Made by a program: the position numbers and the translations under genes
Origin: Ruminococcaceae bacterium UBA1375
GTDB lineage: Bacteria; Bacillota; Clostridia; Oscillospirales; Ruminococcaceae
Direction: 5' to 3'
Assembly (NCBI GenBank): GCA_002305795.1
Contig: DBRF01000019.1
Coordinates: 1-21,869, forward strand
DNA length: 21,869 nucleotides
Notes under the pieces: model-generated
Database searches by the model: none
Told to the model about the DNA's origin: nothing
Seen by the model: only the letters and a program-made list of their open reading frames with translations
Shown here: positions 12,827-21,142 of the stretch, in pieces
How the letters are laid out: each line of letters opens with the position of its first letter
Numbering within the stretch: position 1 is the first letter of the stretch

Positions 12827-12855
12827 AGTTTACACCAAAGCCGGGGAAAATGCAA
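12827..12855 (-). promoter_or_regulatory. Promoter of folT
   Basis: On the minus strand TTGCAT (complement of 12850–12855) and TAAACT (complement of 12827–12832) are separated by 17 bp. The start near 12820 lies shortly before a GGGCC/GGCCC hairpin and the THF riboswitch. Confidence 0.7.
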
Positions 12856-12901
12856 GGGGTTTTTTTCGTGAGAGGAGAAATTGTAAACATAAAGTTTAGG
12901 T

Positions 12902-13413
12902 TCAGCCTTTTAGAAAACAAGATCGAAGATCGTTTTCGAAGGCATGGTGGGGCCGAAACCGTCGGCAGACGTTTCTAGCCCCCGCATAGAAATTGTATTG
13001 TTTTAAAAACTCTTTCTTCCGCCTTGTTCTTTCAAAAAGTTGTGAAAACAAAGAATTTGAATCCGCCCGCCCAACGGCGCAGAGCCCAGGGCGGGTCAAG
13101 CCAGAAACATGCCGAAGGCTTGTTTCGAACATGCCGGACCCTTTTTCCATAAGCTGCCCGACGAGGAGAAAGCAAAAGAAGTTCCATCTGCAAGCCGGTT
13201 CGGGCTGCGCCGCCCCGCATCCCACCGGACTACGTCCAGCCGCCTTCCCTCAATGGAGACGGCCCTACCCCAAAGATTCCGCCACCGCTGCCCCCAACCG
13301 GAAGGGTTTTCCCCTGCCGCCCGGCGGCATTTCATTTTTTCTGGGGCGCATAATTTTTTTCTATTTCGAACATACTGTGACTAAACACCTATCCTTTGGA
13401 AAGGAGCATTGCT
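12902..13413. other. About 510 bp without a supportable gene
   Basis: Open frames here lack ribosome-binding sites and recognisable domains. Visible structures are AAAAC-GATC/GATC-GTTTT near 12911–12934, a CCCGCCC/GGGCGGG stem near 13065–13100, and a terminator-like hairpin at 13315–13340. A minus-strand frame (12902–13225, with GRADSNSLFSQLFERT) looks protein-like in places and could be a gene remnant or part of an interspersed repeat, but I cannot support it. Confidence 0.4.
13315..13340 (+). terminator. Terminator-like hairpin upstream of mazF
   Basis: TGCCGC (13315–13320) and GCGGCA (13324–13329) enclose a 3-nt loop and are followed by TTTCATTTTTT. No plus-strand gene precedes it within 13 kb, so if real it would end an unrecognised transcript from the 12902–13315 segment. 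Confidence 0.4.
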
Positions 13414-13779
13414 ATGAACCATTCGGTTTCCCGGGGGGAAATTTATTACGCCGACCTCAGTCCGGTGGTGGGTTCGGAGCAGGGGGGTGTGCGCCCGGTG
13501 CTGATCATCCAAAACGACCGAGGCAACCGCTTCAGCCCCACCGTCATCGCCGCCGCCATCACCAGCCGTACCGACAAACCGGACCTGCCCACCCACATCC
13601 CCATCGACCCCTCCCGCTGCGGCTTGACTCGCAACTCCATTGTGCTGCTGGAACAAATCCGCACCATTGACAAGCGCCGCCTGCGGGAACGCACCGGCTG
13701 CCTGGACGCCGCCAGCATGAACCGGGTGGACCGGGCGCTGCAGGTGAGCATGGGCCTTGGTCCCCAGAACTACACATAA
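13414..13779 (+). CDS. MazF/PemK-type endoribonuclease toxin
   Basis: This 121-residue protein is of the MazF/EndoA family, which cleaves mRNA at short sequence motifs. Characteristic elements are RGEIYYADLSPVVGSEQGG, RPVLIIQND and SPTVIAAAITS. R27 and T50 align with the catalytic Arg25 and Thr48 of Bacillus subtilis EndoA. The ATG at 13414 has AAAGGAG 7 nt upstream; that site is partly within a CCTTTGGAAAGG palindrome. The usual antitoxin gene (mazE/endoAI) is not present upstream or downstream. It may be regulated by a distant antitoxin or have been retained as an orphan. Confidence 0.93.
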   Translation: MNHSVSRGEIYYADLSPVVGSEQGGVRPVLIIQNDRGNRFSPTVIAAAITSRTDKPDLPTHIPIDPSRCGLTRNSIVLLEQIRTIDKRRLRERTGCLDAASMNRVDRALQVSMGLGPQNYT

Positions 13780-13816
13780 ACAAACATATCAACAAAAAAC
13801 TTCTAACATTCCTCCC

Positions 13817-13845
13817 TTTACATGCCTTTTTGCCTTTGGTATACT
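13817..13845 (+). promoter_or_regulatory. Promoter of the dockerin enzyme gene
   Basis: TTTACA (13817–13822) and TATACT (13840–13845) are separated by 17 bp. The start near 13852 gives a leader of about 160 nt. Confidence 0.7.
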
Positions 13846-14013
13846 AAAACGTGATAGAAGCCATATTTCCAAAGAGACAGCAGAGTTTTGTGGCCTATTT
13901 CCATTTTGTTTCCCTATTGCGGCTTTTCTCGGCCCCCGCCGTAAAACATCGGAACATGAAGAAATGGAAAACAAAACAACATCTGCTGCCAGACTGTAAA
14001 AGGAGTGAAAACA

Positions 14014-17000
14014 ATGAAATGCAAACGATGGCTGTCCGGTTTGGTGGCAGCCGCCATGCTCTCCACCATGACAGCAGGACTGCCGGCGGTGAGTGCGGCG
14101 GAAACCCTTCCCCAGCCGGACTACCTGTTCACCTTTGAGCAGGTTGCCGACCAGGTGGTGGAAAGCAGCGGAAGCACCATCGCCGCCGCCTTTTTGGAAG
14201 GCAGCGCCCAGGTGAGTTACGACGCCGACGTTCCCACTGCAAACGGCAGTTCCAATGTGCTGCGGCTTTCCGGCGGCAACAACGGCAGTTCCAATTTGCG
14301 GCTGCCGGAGGGCATTTTCTCCCATGTCAACGGCACCGACGGGGTGACCCTCACCATGTGGGTGAAGCCCAGCACTTCTTCCACCGCTTACATGAAGCTC
14401 TTTGACGCCAACGCCGTGGAGCTGGGCCAGACCAACTCCGGCAACGACGGCAGCTGGAGCGACCCGGACTTTGCCCTGGCGGTGGGCGGTGAAGTGTACG
14501 ACACCACCATCTATGTGGGACAGCCCAACCAAAATGCAGGGGTCACCTGCAAGATCAACTACTCCACTCACCTGACCAAGGGAGAGTGGCAGATGCTCAC
14601 CGTCACCATGACTGACAGCGATTACAGCGTTTATCTGAATGGGGAAGAGGTCTCCTATCAGGACGCCCAGCAGGGCACCGGCTCTGTCTCTGCCGCCATG
14701 GCCGCCCTGTTTGAAAACGACTACATCCAAAGCCTGACCTATTCTTCTCTGGGTCAGAGCTACTACACTTCTGACCAAGACTTTATGGGCAGCATCGACG
14801 ACTTCGGGGTGTACACCCAGGCGTTGACTGCCGGGCAGGTGAAAGCATTGTACGACAGTTATCAGTATCCCGCCGACACCGGGGAAGGGGCGGTGGCCTC
14901 CTTTGACATGGCCAATGAATCCCCCCTCTCCCACGGCGCCACCGGCTTCCTTTACGGCACCGCCGACATCAACGTGCCCTCCATCTCCCTGGTGGAAGGC
15001 TTGAGCCCCAGCTTTTTGGTGCAGAAGGCCATGGACGGCCAGCAGCACCCCAGCGGCGACGCGGTGCGCACCAGCTCCGCCCTGGAAGCGGCAGGGGTCC
15101 AGGCCATTCAGGTGTACTTACAGGACTACTATCTGGAATGGCCCTACGACGCCCCCACCACCGCCAGCGGCGCCATTGACTTCGACTCCTACCAGAAGAC
15201 CGTGGAATCCATCCTTTACAAGATGATCTGCGATCCCGCCGAAGAGGGGGACGAAGGTACCTTCTTGGGCAGCGATGGGGCCTGGTACGTTTTAAATGAA
15301 GAAGAAGCCAGCCTTTACAACTATGTGCTGTTTAACGAGCCGGACACCATTTGGTTTGGCGGCTATCAGATGGACGCCTTCTGCGCCGCCTGGGAACAGA
15401 TTTACGACGCCATCCACGCCATCGACCCCAACGCCAAGTGCGCCGGCCCCAACACCACCAACTATTCCAAGACCTGGAACCAGGACTTCTTTGCCTACTG
15501 CTACCAGCACGACTGCCTGCCGGAAATCGTCACCTGGCATGAGCTGTACGACGGAGGCAACCTGGCCAATGCCAACGACCCCAACGACGCCGGGATGAAG
15601 GGAGATTCCACCATCACCTTCTACAACCACTGCCTGGATATGACCGCTCTGCTGAGCCAGTACTACCCGGCGGATGCCATGCCGGAAATCGTGGTAAACG
15701 AATACGCCCTGTTTGACGACATCGGCTCTCCCGGACGGCTGGTGAAGTGGCTCTCCATGCTGGAGGACCAGGACATCTCCGGCTGCATGGCTTACTGGGG
15801 TTTGGCCAACACCTTAAATGAAATGGCTGCCGACCAGTTCAATCCCAACTCCACCTGGTGGCTGTATCACTGGTACTCCCAGATGACCGGTACCCAGCGT
15901 GCTTACATCTTCAACAATAACCCCAACGCCACCGAGGAAGAAAAGGCCGAAGCCTTCTACAACCTGGAGGACACCTACTACGGCCTGACCTCCTACGATG
16001 AGGACAACAACATCGCCTACTCCCTTTTCGGCGGCTCCACCCTGGAAGAGAATGAAACCATTCGCCTCACCAACATGGACGCCACCGCTTTGGCGGGAGT
16101 CAACGGCGCGGTAAACGTGAAGGTGTATGGGGTGGGCTATTCCGGCCAGATGGGCATTACCTCCCAGCCTCAGGTGATCTACGACGGCCCGGTGCAGGTG
16201 GTGGACAACACCCTCACCGTCACCGTCACCGGCACCGATGAAATGGATGCCTACTACGCCGTGTTCACCCCCACCGACAGGGCCGGGGAAGCCAGCGCGG
16301 TCTGCTCCATGTCCACCCTGAGCTATGAAGCGGAAGACGCTGCCCTGCTGGGCGGAGCTCAGGTGTACACCAAGACCGGCACCAACGACATGGCCACCTC
16401 CGGCCGTGCCATTGTGGGCAATATCAACAACAACGGCGACGGGGTGCAGTTCACCGTGGACGTGCCCGAAACCGGAGTGTACGAGCTGGATCTCTTCTAC
16501 TCCATCCAGGCTCCCTTTGTGGACGCCGAAACCTTAGAGCCGGACGGCGCAGGCCAGAACCGTGCCATCGGCCAGACCCTGCCCTTTGGTATGCAGGTGG
16601 ATGAATTGGATCAGCAGGTGCTGTATCTGGAAACCACCGTGAAGTGGGACTACAAGACCCACCACGATATCGACGTGTACCTCACCGAAGGGGAACACAC
16701 CATTACCTTCACCCACATCAACGGCGACCAGGGCAGCCTGGGTAACCTCCAGCTGGTGGCCAATGTGGACAAGATTGATTTGGACTTCGTCGGCGTGGCG
16801 GATACCGACCAGATCGCCGAAGGCCGGAACGACTTCACCGTTTCCCTGAATGAAGCGGTGCGCAAGTCCACCAACGCCTCGGTTTCCGCCCAGTCCTTGC
16901 AGACTTCCACCGGAAACGTCACCCAGTTCACCGCCGTGGCCCCCCAGACCGGGTACTACCAGGTCAGCGTTCAGTTCTGGGATTGGATCGACGCCCAGCC

Positions 17001-19047
17001 CACCCTGAACCTGTCCCTGCAGGGCATTGACTACGCCGCCGATGCGGACAGCTACTCCACCGTCTCCACCTACTACACCCCCGTGGGCAGCGCTTCACCC
17101 GCCGCTTCCGGCGCCGTGGAACTGGGCACCGTGTATCTGCCTCAGGGCGCTTCCACCATGCAGCTGGCTACTACCGCCGGGGACGCCATCCTGGGAGATG
17201 TGACCTTCACCTACCTGGGAACCGAAGGGGTGCCCTCCATCAATGCCTCCGAACTTACCATCTACGGCACCAATCCCTATCTGGAAGAACAGGAATATGC
17301 TCAAAGCTCCGACGGACTGGTGCTGACCCAGCTGGGCATCGGTCAGGATGTGTCCCGGAGCGACCTGACGGATGAGGAAAACAAGCAGCTGGCGGAAAGC
17401 AACTACGCCGAAGTCACCGTAGACGCTTCCGCCGCCGGGGTGTACAGCCTTGGCATTACCTATTCCAACGACGAACCTGCCCCGGTGATGCTCAAAGCCG
17501 ATGGCACCACCTACGTCCACCCCTACAACGTGGACCTGGTGGAGCGGTATATGCAGGTTTCGGTCAACGGCGGCGAACCGGAAACGGTCTACTTCCGCAA
17601 CACCTACAGCTGGGACAGCTACCGCACCGTGGAAGTGCTGGTGACCCTGAATGAAGGGGAAAACACCATCCGCTTCTACAACGACAACTCCTATCAATTC
17701 TCCTCTCTGGTGAACTCCACCGCCCCGGTGATCAGCAACCTGACTATCGCTTCCCTCACCGGCTTCGGCAGCGTGGCGGCAGTGCCCGGCCAGGATACCG
17801 CCCAGGCGGACACCTCCCGGCTGGAAAGCAAGCTGGCCCAGTATGCCGAACGCCAAACCTATGAAGTGGTGTACACCTCCGACAGCTGGGCCGCCGTGGA
17901 ACAGGCCGCCCAAACCGCTCAGGCGCTGCTGGACAGCGACGCCACCCAGGCAGAGATCAACAAGGCTGCCGCTGACCTCAGCGATGCTTTGGATCTGCTC
18001 ACCGAGGTTTCCGTCCCGGTAACCGAAGAAAACCTGCTGGCTTACTACAGCTTTGACGGCACCCTGGAAAACAGCGTGGACGGCTCCACCGGCGAAGTGG
18101 TGGGCAGCCGGGCCAACGGCAGCGGCGGGGAAGCCGCCTACACCGAGGGCGCCAACGGTGCCACCGGCAGCGCCTACCAGCTCACCGGCTCCAACGGCCT
18201 GAAGCTGGACAACCCCCTCACCGGGGAAGAATACACCGTCTCCTTCTGGCTGAAGGACGACAACGCCCCGGCCTACACCGGCGCCGTGTTCTTCTGCGAC
18301 GACAACGACCGGGATAACCGCTGGGTGAGCATCACCCCCTCCGGCTGGCTGGGACATCTGGGCCCCATGGTCTGGAGCTTTAACGGCGGCACCTACTACG
18401 ATAACTACAACGACACCGCCCAGATGCAGCAGGGTGTGTGGACCCACATCACCGTTACCGCCAACAACGGTCAGGCTACGGTGTACGTCAACGGCAATGC
18501 AATCTGCTCCGGCAGCATTGCCCAGGTGGCCAGCAAGGTGGACAACATCTTCCTTGGGGTCAACTACTGGGATACCGCCATTCAGGGCGCTATGGATGAG
18601 CTGTATCTCTACAACAGAGCCATGAGCGCCCAGGAAGTGGCCGCTCTCTATCAGGGCAACGCCCCCACTACCCCGGAAGTGAACAAGAGCCAGCTGCTGG
18701 ACGCTATGCTTCAGGCTTCCCGTCTGGACAGCAGTATGACCGAGGACCAGCAGGCCAACCTGCTGGCGGCCATGGAAACCGCTTCCGCCGTGTACCAGAA
18801 TCCTTCCGCCACCCAGCAGCAGGTGGATGACGCCGACCAGGCGCTGCGGGAAGCCATCGCTGCGGTGCAGCCCATCGAGGGCGACCTGAACGACGACGGC
18901 GTGCTGGATGTGCTGGATGTCATGACCCTGGCTCAGTATGTGGTGGGCAAACCTGTGGACATTACTCCTGTAGACTTCACCGGCGACGGGGAAGTGGACG
19001 TGCTGGATGTGATGACCCTGGCACAGATGGTCAACGGCTCCCTGTAA
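14014..19047 (+). CDS. Secreted multidomain GH-A-like enzyme with dockerin
   Basis: This 1677-residue protein begins with a signal peptide (likely cut after VSA, residue 28). A LamG/concanavalin-like domain spans about 37–285. A (beta/alpha)8 barrel spans about 290–760, with VLFNEPDTIW (E442, probable acid/base) and IVVNEYALF (E563, probable nucleophile), the clan GH-A pattern and closest in my reading to GH39-like proteins. A CBM6/35-like beta-sandwich begins at 770 (YEAEDA), with two further sandwich modules at about 930–1070 and 1070–1255. FIVAR (about 1266–1330), a second LamG (1336–1549) and a second FIVAR (1557–1620) follow. A type I dockerin (1622–1677) ends it, with duplicated calcium loops DLNDDGVLDVLDV and DFTGDGEVDVLDV. 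AAAAGGAG lies 8 nt before the ATG. It should attach to a cohesin partner; the glycan is unknown. Confidence 0.88.
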   Translation: MKCKRWLSGLVAAAMLSTMTAGLPAVSAAETLPQPDYLFTFEQVADQVVESSGSTIAAAFLEGSAQVSYDADVPTANGSSNVLRLSGGNNGSSNLRLPEGIFSHVNGTDGVTLTMWVKPSTSSTAYMKLFDANAVELGQTNSGNDGSWSDPDFALAVGGEVYDTTIYVGQPNQNAGVTCKINYSTHLTKGEWQMLTVTMTDSDYSVYLNGEEVSYQDAQQGTGSVSAAMAALFENDYIQSLTYSSLGQSYYTSDQDFMGSIDDFGVYTQALTAGQVKALYDSYQYPADTGEGAVASFDMANESPLSHGATGFLYGTADINVPSISLVEGLSPSFLVQKAMDGQQHPSGDAVRTSSALEAAGVQAIQVYLQDYYLEWPYDAPTTASGAIDFDSYQKTVESILYKMICDPAEEGDEGTFLGSDGAWYVLNEEEASLYNYVLFNEPDTIWFGGYQMDAFCAAWEQIYDAIHAIDPNAKCAGPNTTNYSKTWNQDFFAYCYQHDCLPEIVTWHELYDGGNLANANDPNDAGMKGDSTITFYNHCLDMTALLSQYYPADAMPEIVVNEYALFDDIGSPGRLVKWLSMLEDQDISGCMAYWGLANTLNEMAADQFNPNSTWWLYHWYSQMTGTQRAYIFNNNPNATEEEKAEAFYNLEDTYYGLTSYDEDNNIAYSLFGGSTLEENETIRLTNMDATALAGVNGAVNVKVYGVGYSGQMGITSQPQVIYDGPVQVVDNTLTVTVTGTDEMDAYYAVFTPTDRAGEASAVCSMSTLSYEAEDAALLGGAQVYTKTGTNDMATSGRAIVGNINNNGDGVQFTVDVPETGVYELDLFYSIQAPFVDAETLEPDGAGQNRAIGQTLPFGMQVDELDQQVLYLETTVKWDYKTHHDIDVYLTEGEHTITFTHINGDQGSLGNLQLVANVDKIDLDFVGVADTDQIAEGRNDFTVSLNEAVRKSTNASVSAQSLQTSTGNVTQFTAVAPQTGYYQVSVQFWDWIDAQPTLNLSLQGIDYAADADSYSTVSTYYTPVGSASPAASGAVELGTVYLPQGASTMQLATTAGDAILGDVTFTYLGTEGVPSINASELTIYGTNPYLEEQEYAQSSDGLVLTQLGIGQDVSRSDLTDEENKQLAESNYAEVTVDASAAGVYSLGITYSNDEPAPVMLKADGTTYVHPYNVDLVERYMQVSVNGGEPETVYFRNTYSWDSYRTVEVLVTLNEGENTIRFYNDNSYQFSSLVNSTAPVISNLTIASLTGFGSVAAVPGQDTAQADTSRLESKLAQYAERQTYEVVYTSDSWAAVEQAAQTAQALLDSDATQAEINKAAADLSDALDLLTEVSVPVTEENLLAYYSFDGTLENSVDGSTGEVVGSRANGSGGEAAYTEGANGATGSAYQLTGSNGLKLDNPLTGEEYTVSFWLKDDNAPAYTGAVFFCDDNDRDNRWVSITPSGWLGHLGPMVWSFNGGTYYDNYNDTAQMQQGVWTHITVTANNGQATVYVNGNAICSGSIAQVASKVDNIFLGVNYWDTAIQGAMDELYLYNRAMSAQEVAALYQGNAPTTPEVNKSQLLDAMLQASRLDSSMTEDQQANLLAAMETASAVYQNPSATQQQVDDADQALREAIAAVQPIEGDLNDDGVLDVLDVMTLAQYVVGKPVDITPVDFTGDGEVDVLDVMTLAQMVNGSL

Positions 19048-19083
19048 AGCAATCCTGCTTTTCAGAGAACTCTCCATGAGAAG

Positions 19084-19112
19084 TCCCTCCGGGAAACCGG
19101 AGGGATTTTTTT
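19084..19112 (+). terminator. Terminator of the dockerin enzyme gene
   Basis: TCCCTCCGG (19084–19092) and CCGGAGGGA (19097–19105) form a perfect stem with a GAAA tetraloop, followed by seven T. Confidence 0.95.
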
Positions 19113-19174
19113 ACGGCTTTTTTCACTACAAATAGTTGTATTTCTTTTTGTTTCTCCAAATTGGAAAGAAAAAT

Positions 19175-19198
19175 CCCCTCCGATGGGTACCGGAGGGG
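19175..19198 (-). terminator. Terminator of the Cys-rich protein gene
   Basis: CCCCTCCG (19175–19182) pairs with CGGAGGGG (19191–19198). The minus strand continues with ATTTTTCTTTC. It ends the minus-strand gene converging on the dockerin enzyme. Confidence 0.85.
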
Positions 19199-19222
19199 CG
19201 GCAGTCAGGGGAGGGAGAGACT

Positions 19223-20017
19223 TTAATTCTCCCCGGATTCGTTGAGCCGGGGCGGGAAAAATTCGTCCACCGGGAACTTGATCCGCTTGAACATTTCGCA
19301 GGGGGAATCGTTCACCGGCAGGCATTCCTTATCCGGCAAGCTGTAATCGTACACCGGAATCATCATCTGCACCTTCCGTTCCAGGGAGACGATGGAGAAG
19401 ATGCCCAGGGTCACCAGCACGATTTTGTTGACGCAGACTTCCGCAAAGCCGCAGGGGCTGGCGCCGAACTGGGCGGCGATGGCGTTGGGGACGTTCACCG
19501 TCACCGAGCGGGTCTCCGACGTGTCGCAGAGCTTGTGGGCCAGGCAGATGGGGTTGGCCACCTTGACGGTGGCAATGGGGGAGGTAGAGCTGGGCTCCAG
19601 CAGGCCGCAGTTGCTGTTGTCGGAGGAGAAGACATTGACGTTGCCTTCGCTGCCGTAGAGGATCACCTTTTTGGTGTAGATCCCCAGCCCGCTGGCCTGG
19701 GTGTCGCAGGGACAGCCTCCTACCAGCTCCAGGTCCACCTTCACATAGAAGGTCATATCCACCGAATAAAAGCCCTTGTTAAAGGGCACGCTGTCCACGT
19801 CCAGGTCCACTCCCAGCAGGGTCACGTCCCGGCACCGCACGCCGGTGGCGCCATTCACCGCAGGCTGGGCGTCGCTGGTGAAGTACAGCACCATGCCTTC
19901 CACGCAGTCTTTTTCTGAACAAGAGTCGTAAATACGATTTGCGTTGATGCACACCGCTTCCTTGAAGCAGCCTGCGCCTACCGCTCCCACGCCGGGGAGG
20001 TCCTTGTGTTCTGCCAC
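19223..20017 (-). CDS. Conserved clostridial Cys-rich protein, possible spore protein
   Basis: This 264-residue protein has no signal peptide or membrane helix. Its N-terminal motif CFKEAVCINANRIYDSCSEKDC is followed by beta-rich sequence with scattered cysteines (VRCRDV, GGCPCDT, NCGLLE, CLAHKLC, SPCGFAEVC). I recognise the N-terminal pattern as one recurring in clostridial hypothetical proteins but cannot give it a family name. The start is GTG at 20017, chosen because AAGGAG lies 8 nt upstream and the product then begins MAEHKDLPGVG; a GTG 9 nt further upstream overlaps the ribosome-binding site. A sigma-K-like promoter upstream suggests mother-cell expression, so a coat or spore-surface role is a reasonable inference, no more. 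Confidence 0.8.
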   Translation of the reverse strand: MAEHKDLPGVGAVGAGCFKEAVCINANRIYDSCSEKDCVEGMVLYFTSDAQPAVNGATGVRCRDVTLLGVDLDVDSVPFNKGFYSVDMTFYVKVDLELVGGCPCDTQASGLGIYTKKVILYGSEGNVNVFSSDNSNCGLLEPSSTSPIATVKVANPICLAHKLCDTSETRSVTVNVPNAIAAQFGASPCGFAEVCVNKIVLVTLGIFSIVSLERKVQMMIPVYDYSLPDKECLPVNDSPCEMFKRIKFPVDEFFPPRLNESGEN

Positions 20018-20098
20018 GAAAACCACTCCTTACCAAACGGGGAAGGAGGCGAGGCGCTTTCGGCGTCCTTCCCCCGCCGCCGGAAGCTCTTTCTTAGG

Positions 20099-20127
20099 TA
20101 TCCTATGGGGGAAGGGGGGAATGTGTG
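20099..20127 (-). promoter_or_regulatory. Sigma-K-like promoter of the Cys-rich protein
   Basis: The minus strand reads CACA (complement of 20124–20127), 16 bp, then CATAGGATA (complement of 20099–20107). This fits the Bacillus sigma-K pattern of mACm, 16–17 bp and CATAnnnTA. The predicted start lies about 75 nt before the GTG start. No sigma-A promoter was found. Confidence 0.45.
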
Positions 20128-20149
20128 AATGGGGGAAGATAAGGAGACC

Positions 20150-21142
20150 CTATACCGTTTCACTTGTCTTACAGAAACGGTATACATCTTTTTTGACTTT
20201 TTCAATGATACCTATTGCGAGACATTTTTTAATCAGTAGGGATGCGTTGTTTTCGGCGATGTGGAACAGCTCAGCTACATTGCGCCGGTTAAAGCTATAA
20301 CTGTAACCATAGCGGGAAAACAACGCCATAATCCGTTGGATGGTTCGTTGGCGGAATTTCCCTTCCGATTGTTTGAGAAGAAGATTTTGAAAATTCTTCC
20401 ATTCTTGGTTTTCCGATTCTGTGTCAACGTTATCCGTTTCAGCATCAGAAGGAGTTATCGTACCTCCAAGTTGAATTTTCTCTTGATTTAAGGGAGTTAT
20501 CGTACCTGCAAATTGAGGTTTCTCTTGATTTGAGGAAGTTATCGTACCTGCAAGTTTTGTTTTTGCCGGTTCGGTATGGGGATCTATGGCACTTCGATTC
20601 GGAAGGATAACTAGAAAGAAAAATTCATTGGAAGAAAACTGAGGCAGAATCGAGGTTTTTCCATAAGAATTTAAAATACGCCCGATGCCGCTTCCCCGTC
20701 GTTCCATAAAATGCAGGCGGCCAAATAAATCAGATATGATCTCATTGCGGCGCATGGAAGGCACATGGCGAAGATCCAAATCCTGAATCCGGCTTCCATT
20801 CAGCATACCGCCTGGAGAGGAGATTTCCATCCGGTCGTCAAACATATCTATGTGAATTTCAGTGCCGACAATTTGATAATCTCGGTGGATCATGGCGTTG
20901 ACCAAAACTTCCCGTACAGCCCGGAAGGGGTAATCGCTGTGTTCTTCCCGGTGCATGCCCCGGATGGTCCATGGGCTTTTGGAATTATTGCGAACAAAGG
21001 CTTCAGCGTTGGTCAAAAGGGAGATTAAGCTGGCTTCGGAAAATTCTTGATCGTCCAAGGCGTCTCCATCGATGGACCCTTTTTCGCAGCCCTTCCATCG
21101 AGTGCAGACAATTTTCGACTGTTTCAAAAACCTTGATCGCAT
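20150..21142 (-). CDS. AlbA_2/HATPase regulator, C-terminal part (frameshifted)
   Basis: This frame continues the protein begun at 21741. In the first part, FLKQSKIVCTRWKG matches the region after NGGLLLCDQ in this family. It holds a GHKL-like HATPase_c_4 domain (EVLVNAMIHRDY, MEISSPGGMLNG, RRGSGIGRIL), three 14-residue repeats (AGTITxxNQEK) and a C-terminal winged-helix domain (FNRRNVAELFHIAENNASLL). Such proteins are usually single chains of about 530 residues, annotated as ATP-binding or transcriptional regulators. The apparent ATG at 21142 has no ribosome-binding site, so this half is translated only if the frame is restored. Gene function in the cell is unknown. Confidence 0.75.
   Translation of the reverse strand: MRSRFLKQSKIVCTRWKGCEKGSIDGDALDDQEFSEASLISLLTNAEAFVRNNSKSPWTIRGMHREEHSDYPFRAVREVLVNAMIHRDYQIVGTEIHIDMFDDRMEISSPGGMLNGSRIQDLDLRHVPSMRRNEIISDLFGRLHFMERRGSGIGRILNSYGKTSILPQFSSNEFFFLVILPNRSAIDPHTEPAKTKLAGTITSSNQEKPQFAGTITPLNQEKIQLGGTITPSDAETDNVDTESENQEWKNFQNLLLKQSEGKFRQRTIQRIMALFSRYGYSYSFNRRNVAELFHIAENNASLLIKKCLAIGIIEKVKKDVYRFCKTSETV
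20454..20560 (-). repeat. 42-bp tandem repeats inside the regulator gene
   Basis: GTTATCGTACCT recurs at 20454, 20496 and 20538, exactly 42 bp apart; the third copy is partial. Each unit encodes 14 residues (AGTITxxNQEK plus a hydrophobic pair) in a linker between the ATPase-like and winged-helix domains. Copy number is a multiple of three bases, so changes would alter linker length without breaking the frame. Confidence 0.85.

Noticed and set aside
12902..13225. Minus-strand protein-coding gene in the gap before mazF
   Set aside because: No ribosome-binding site, uncertain start, and no domain; kept only as a possible remnant.
17095..19077. 660-codon minus-strand open frame opposite the dockerin enzyme
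   Set aside because: His/Gly/Val-rich composition typical of antisense shadows; the plus-strand frame has clear domains.
20454..20560. CRISPR array
   Set aside because: Units are contiguous, in frame and without variable spacers; this is a coding tandem repeat.
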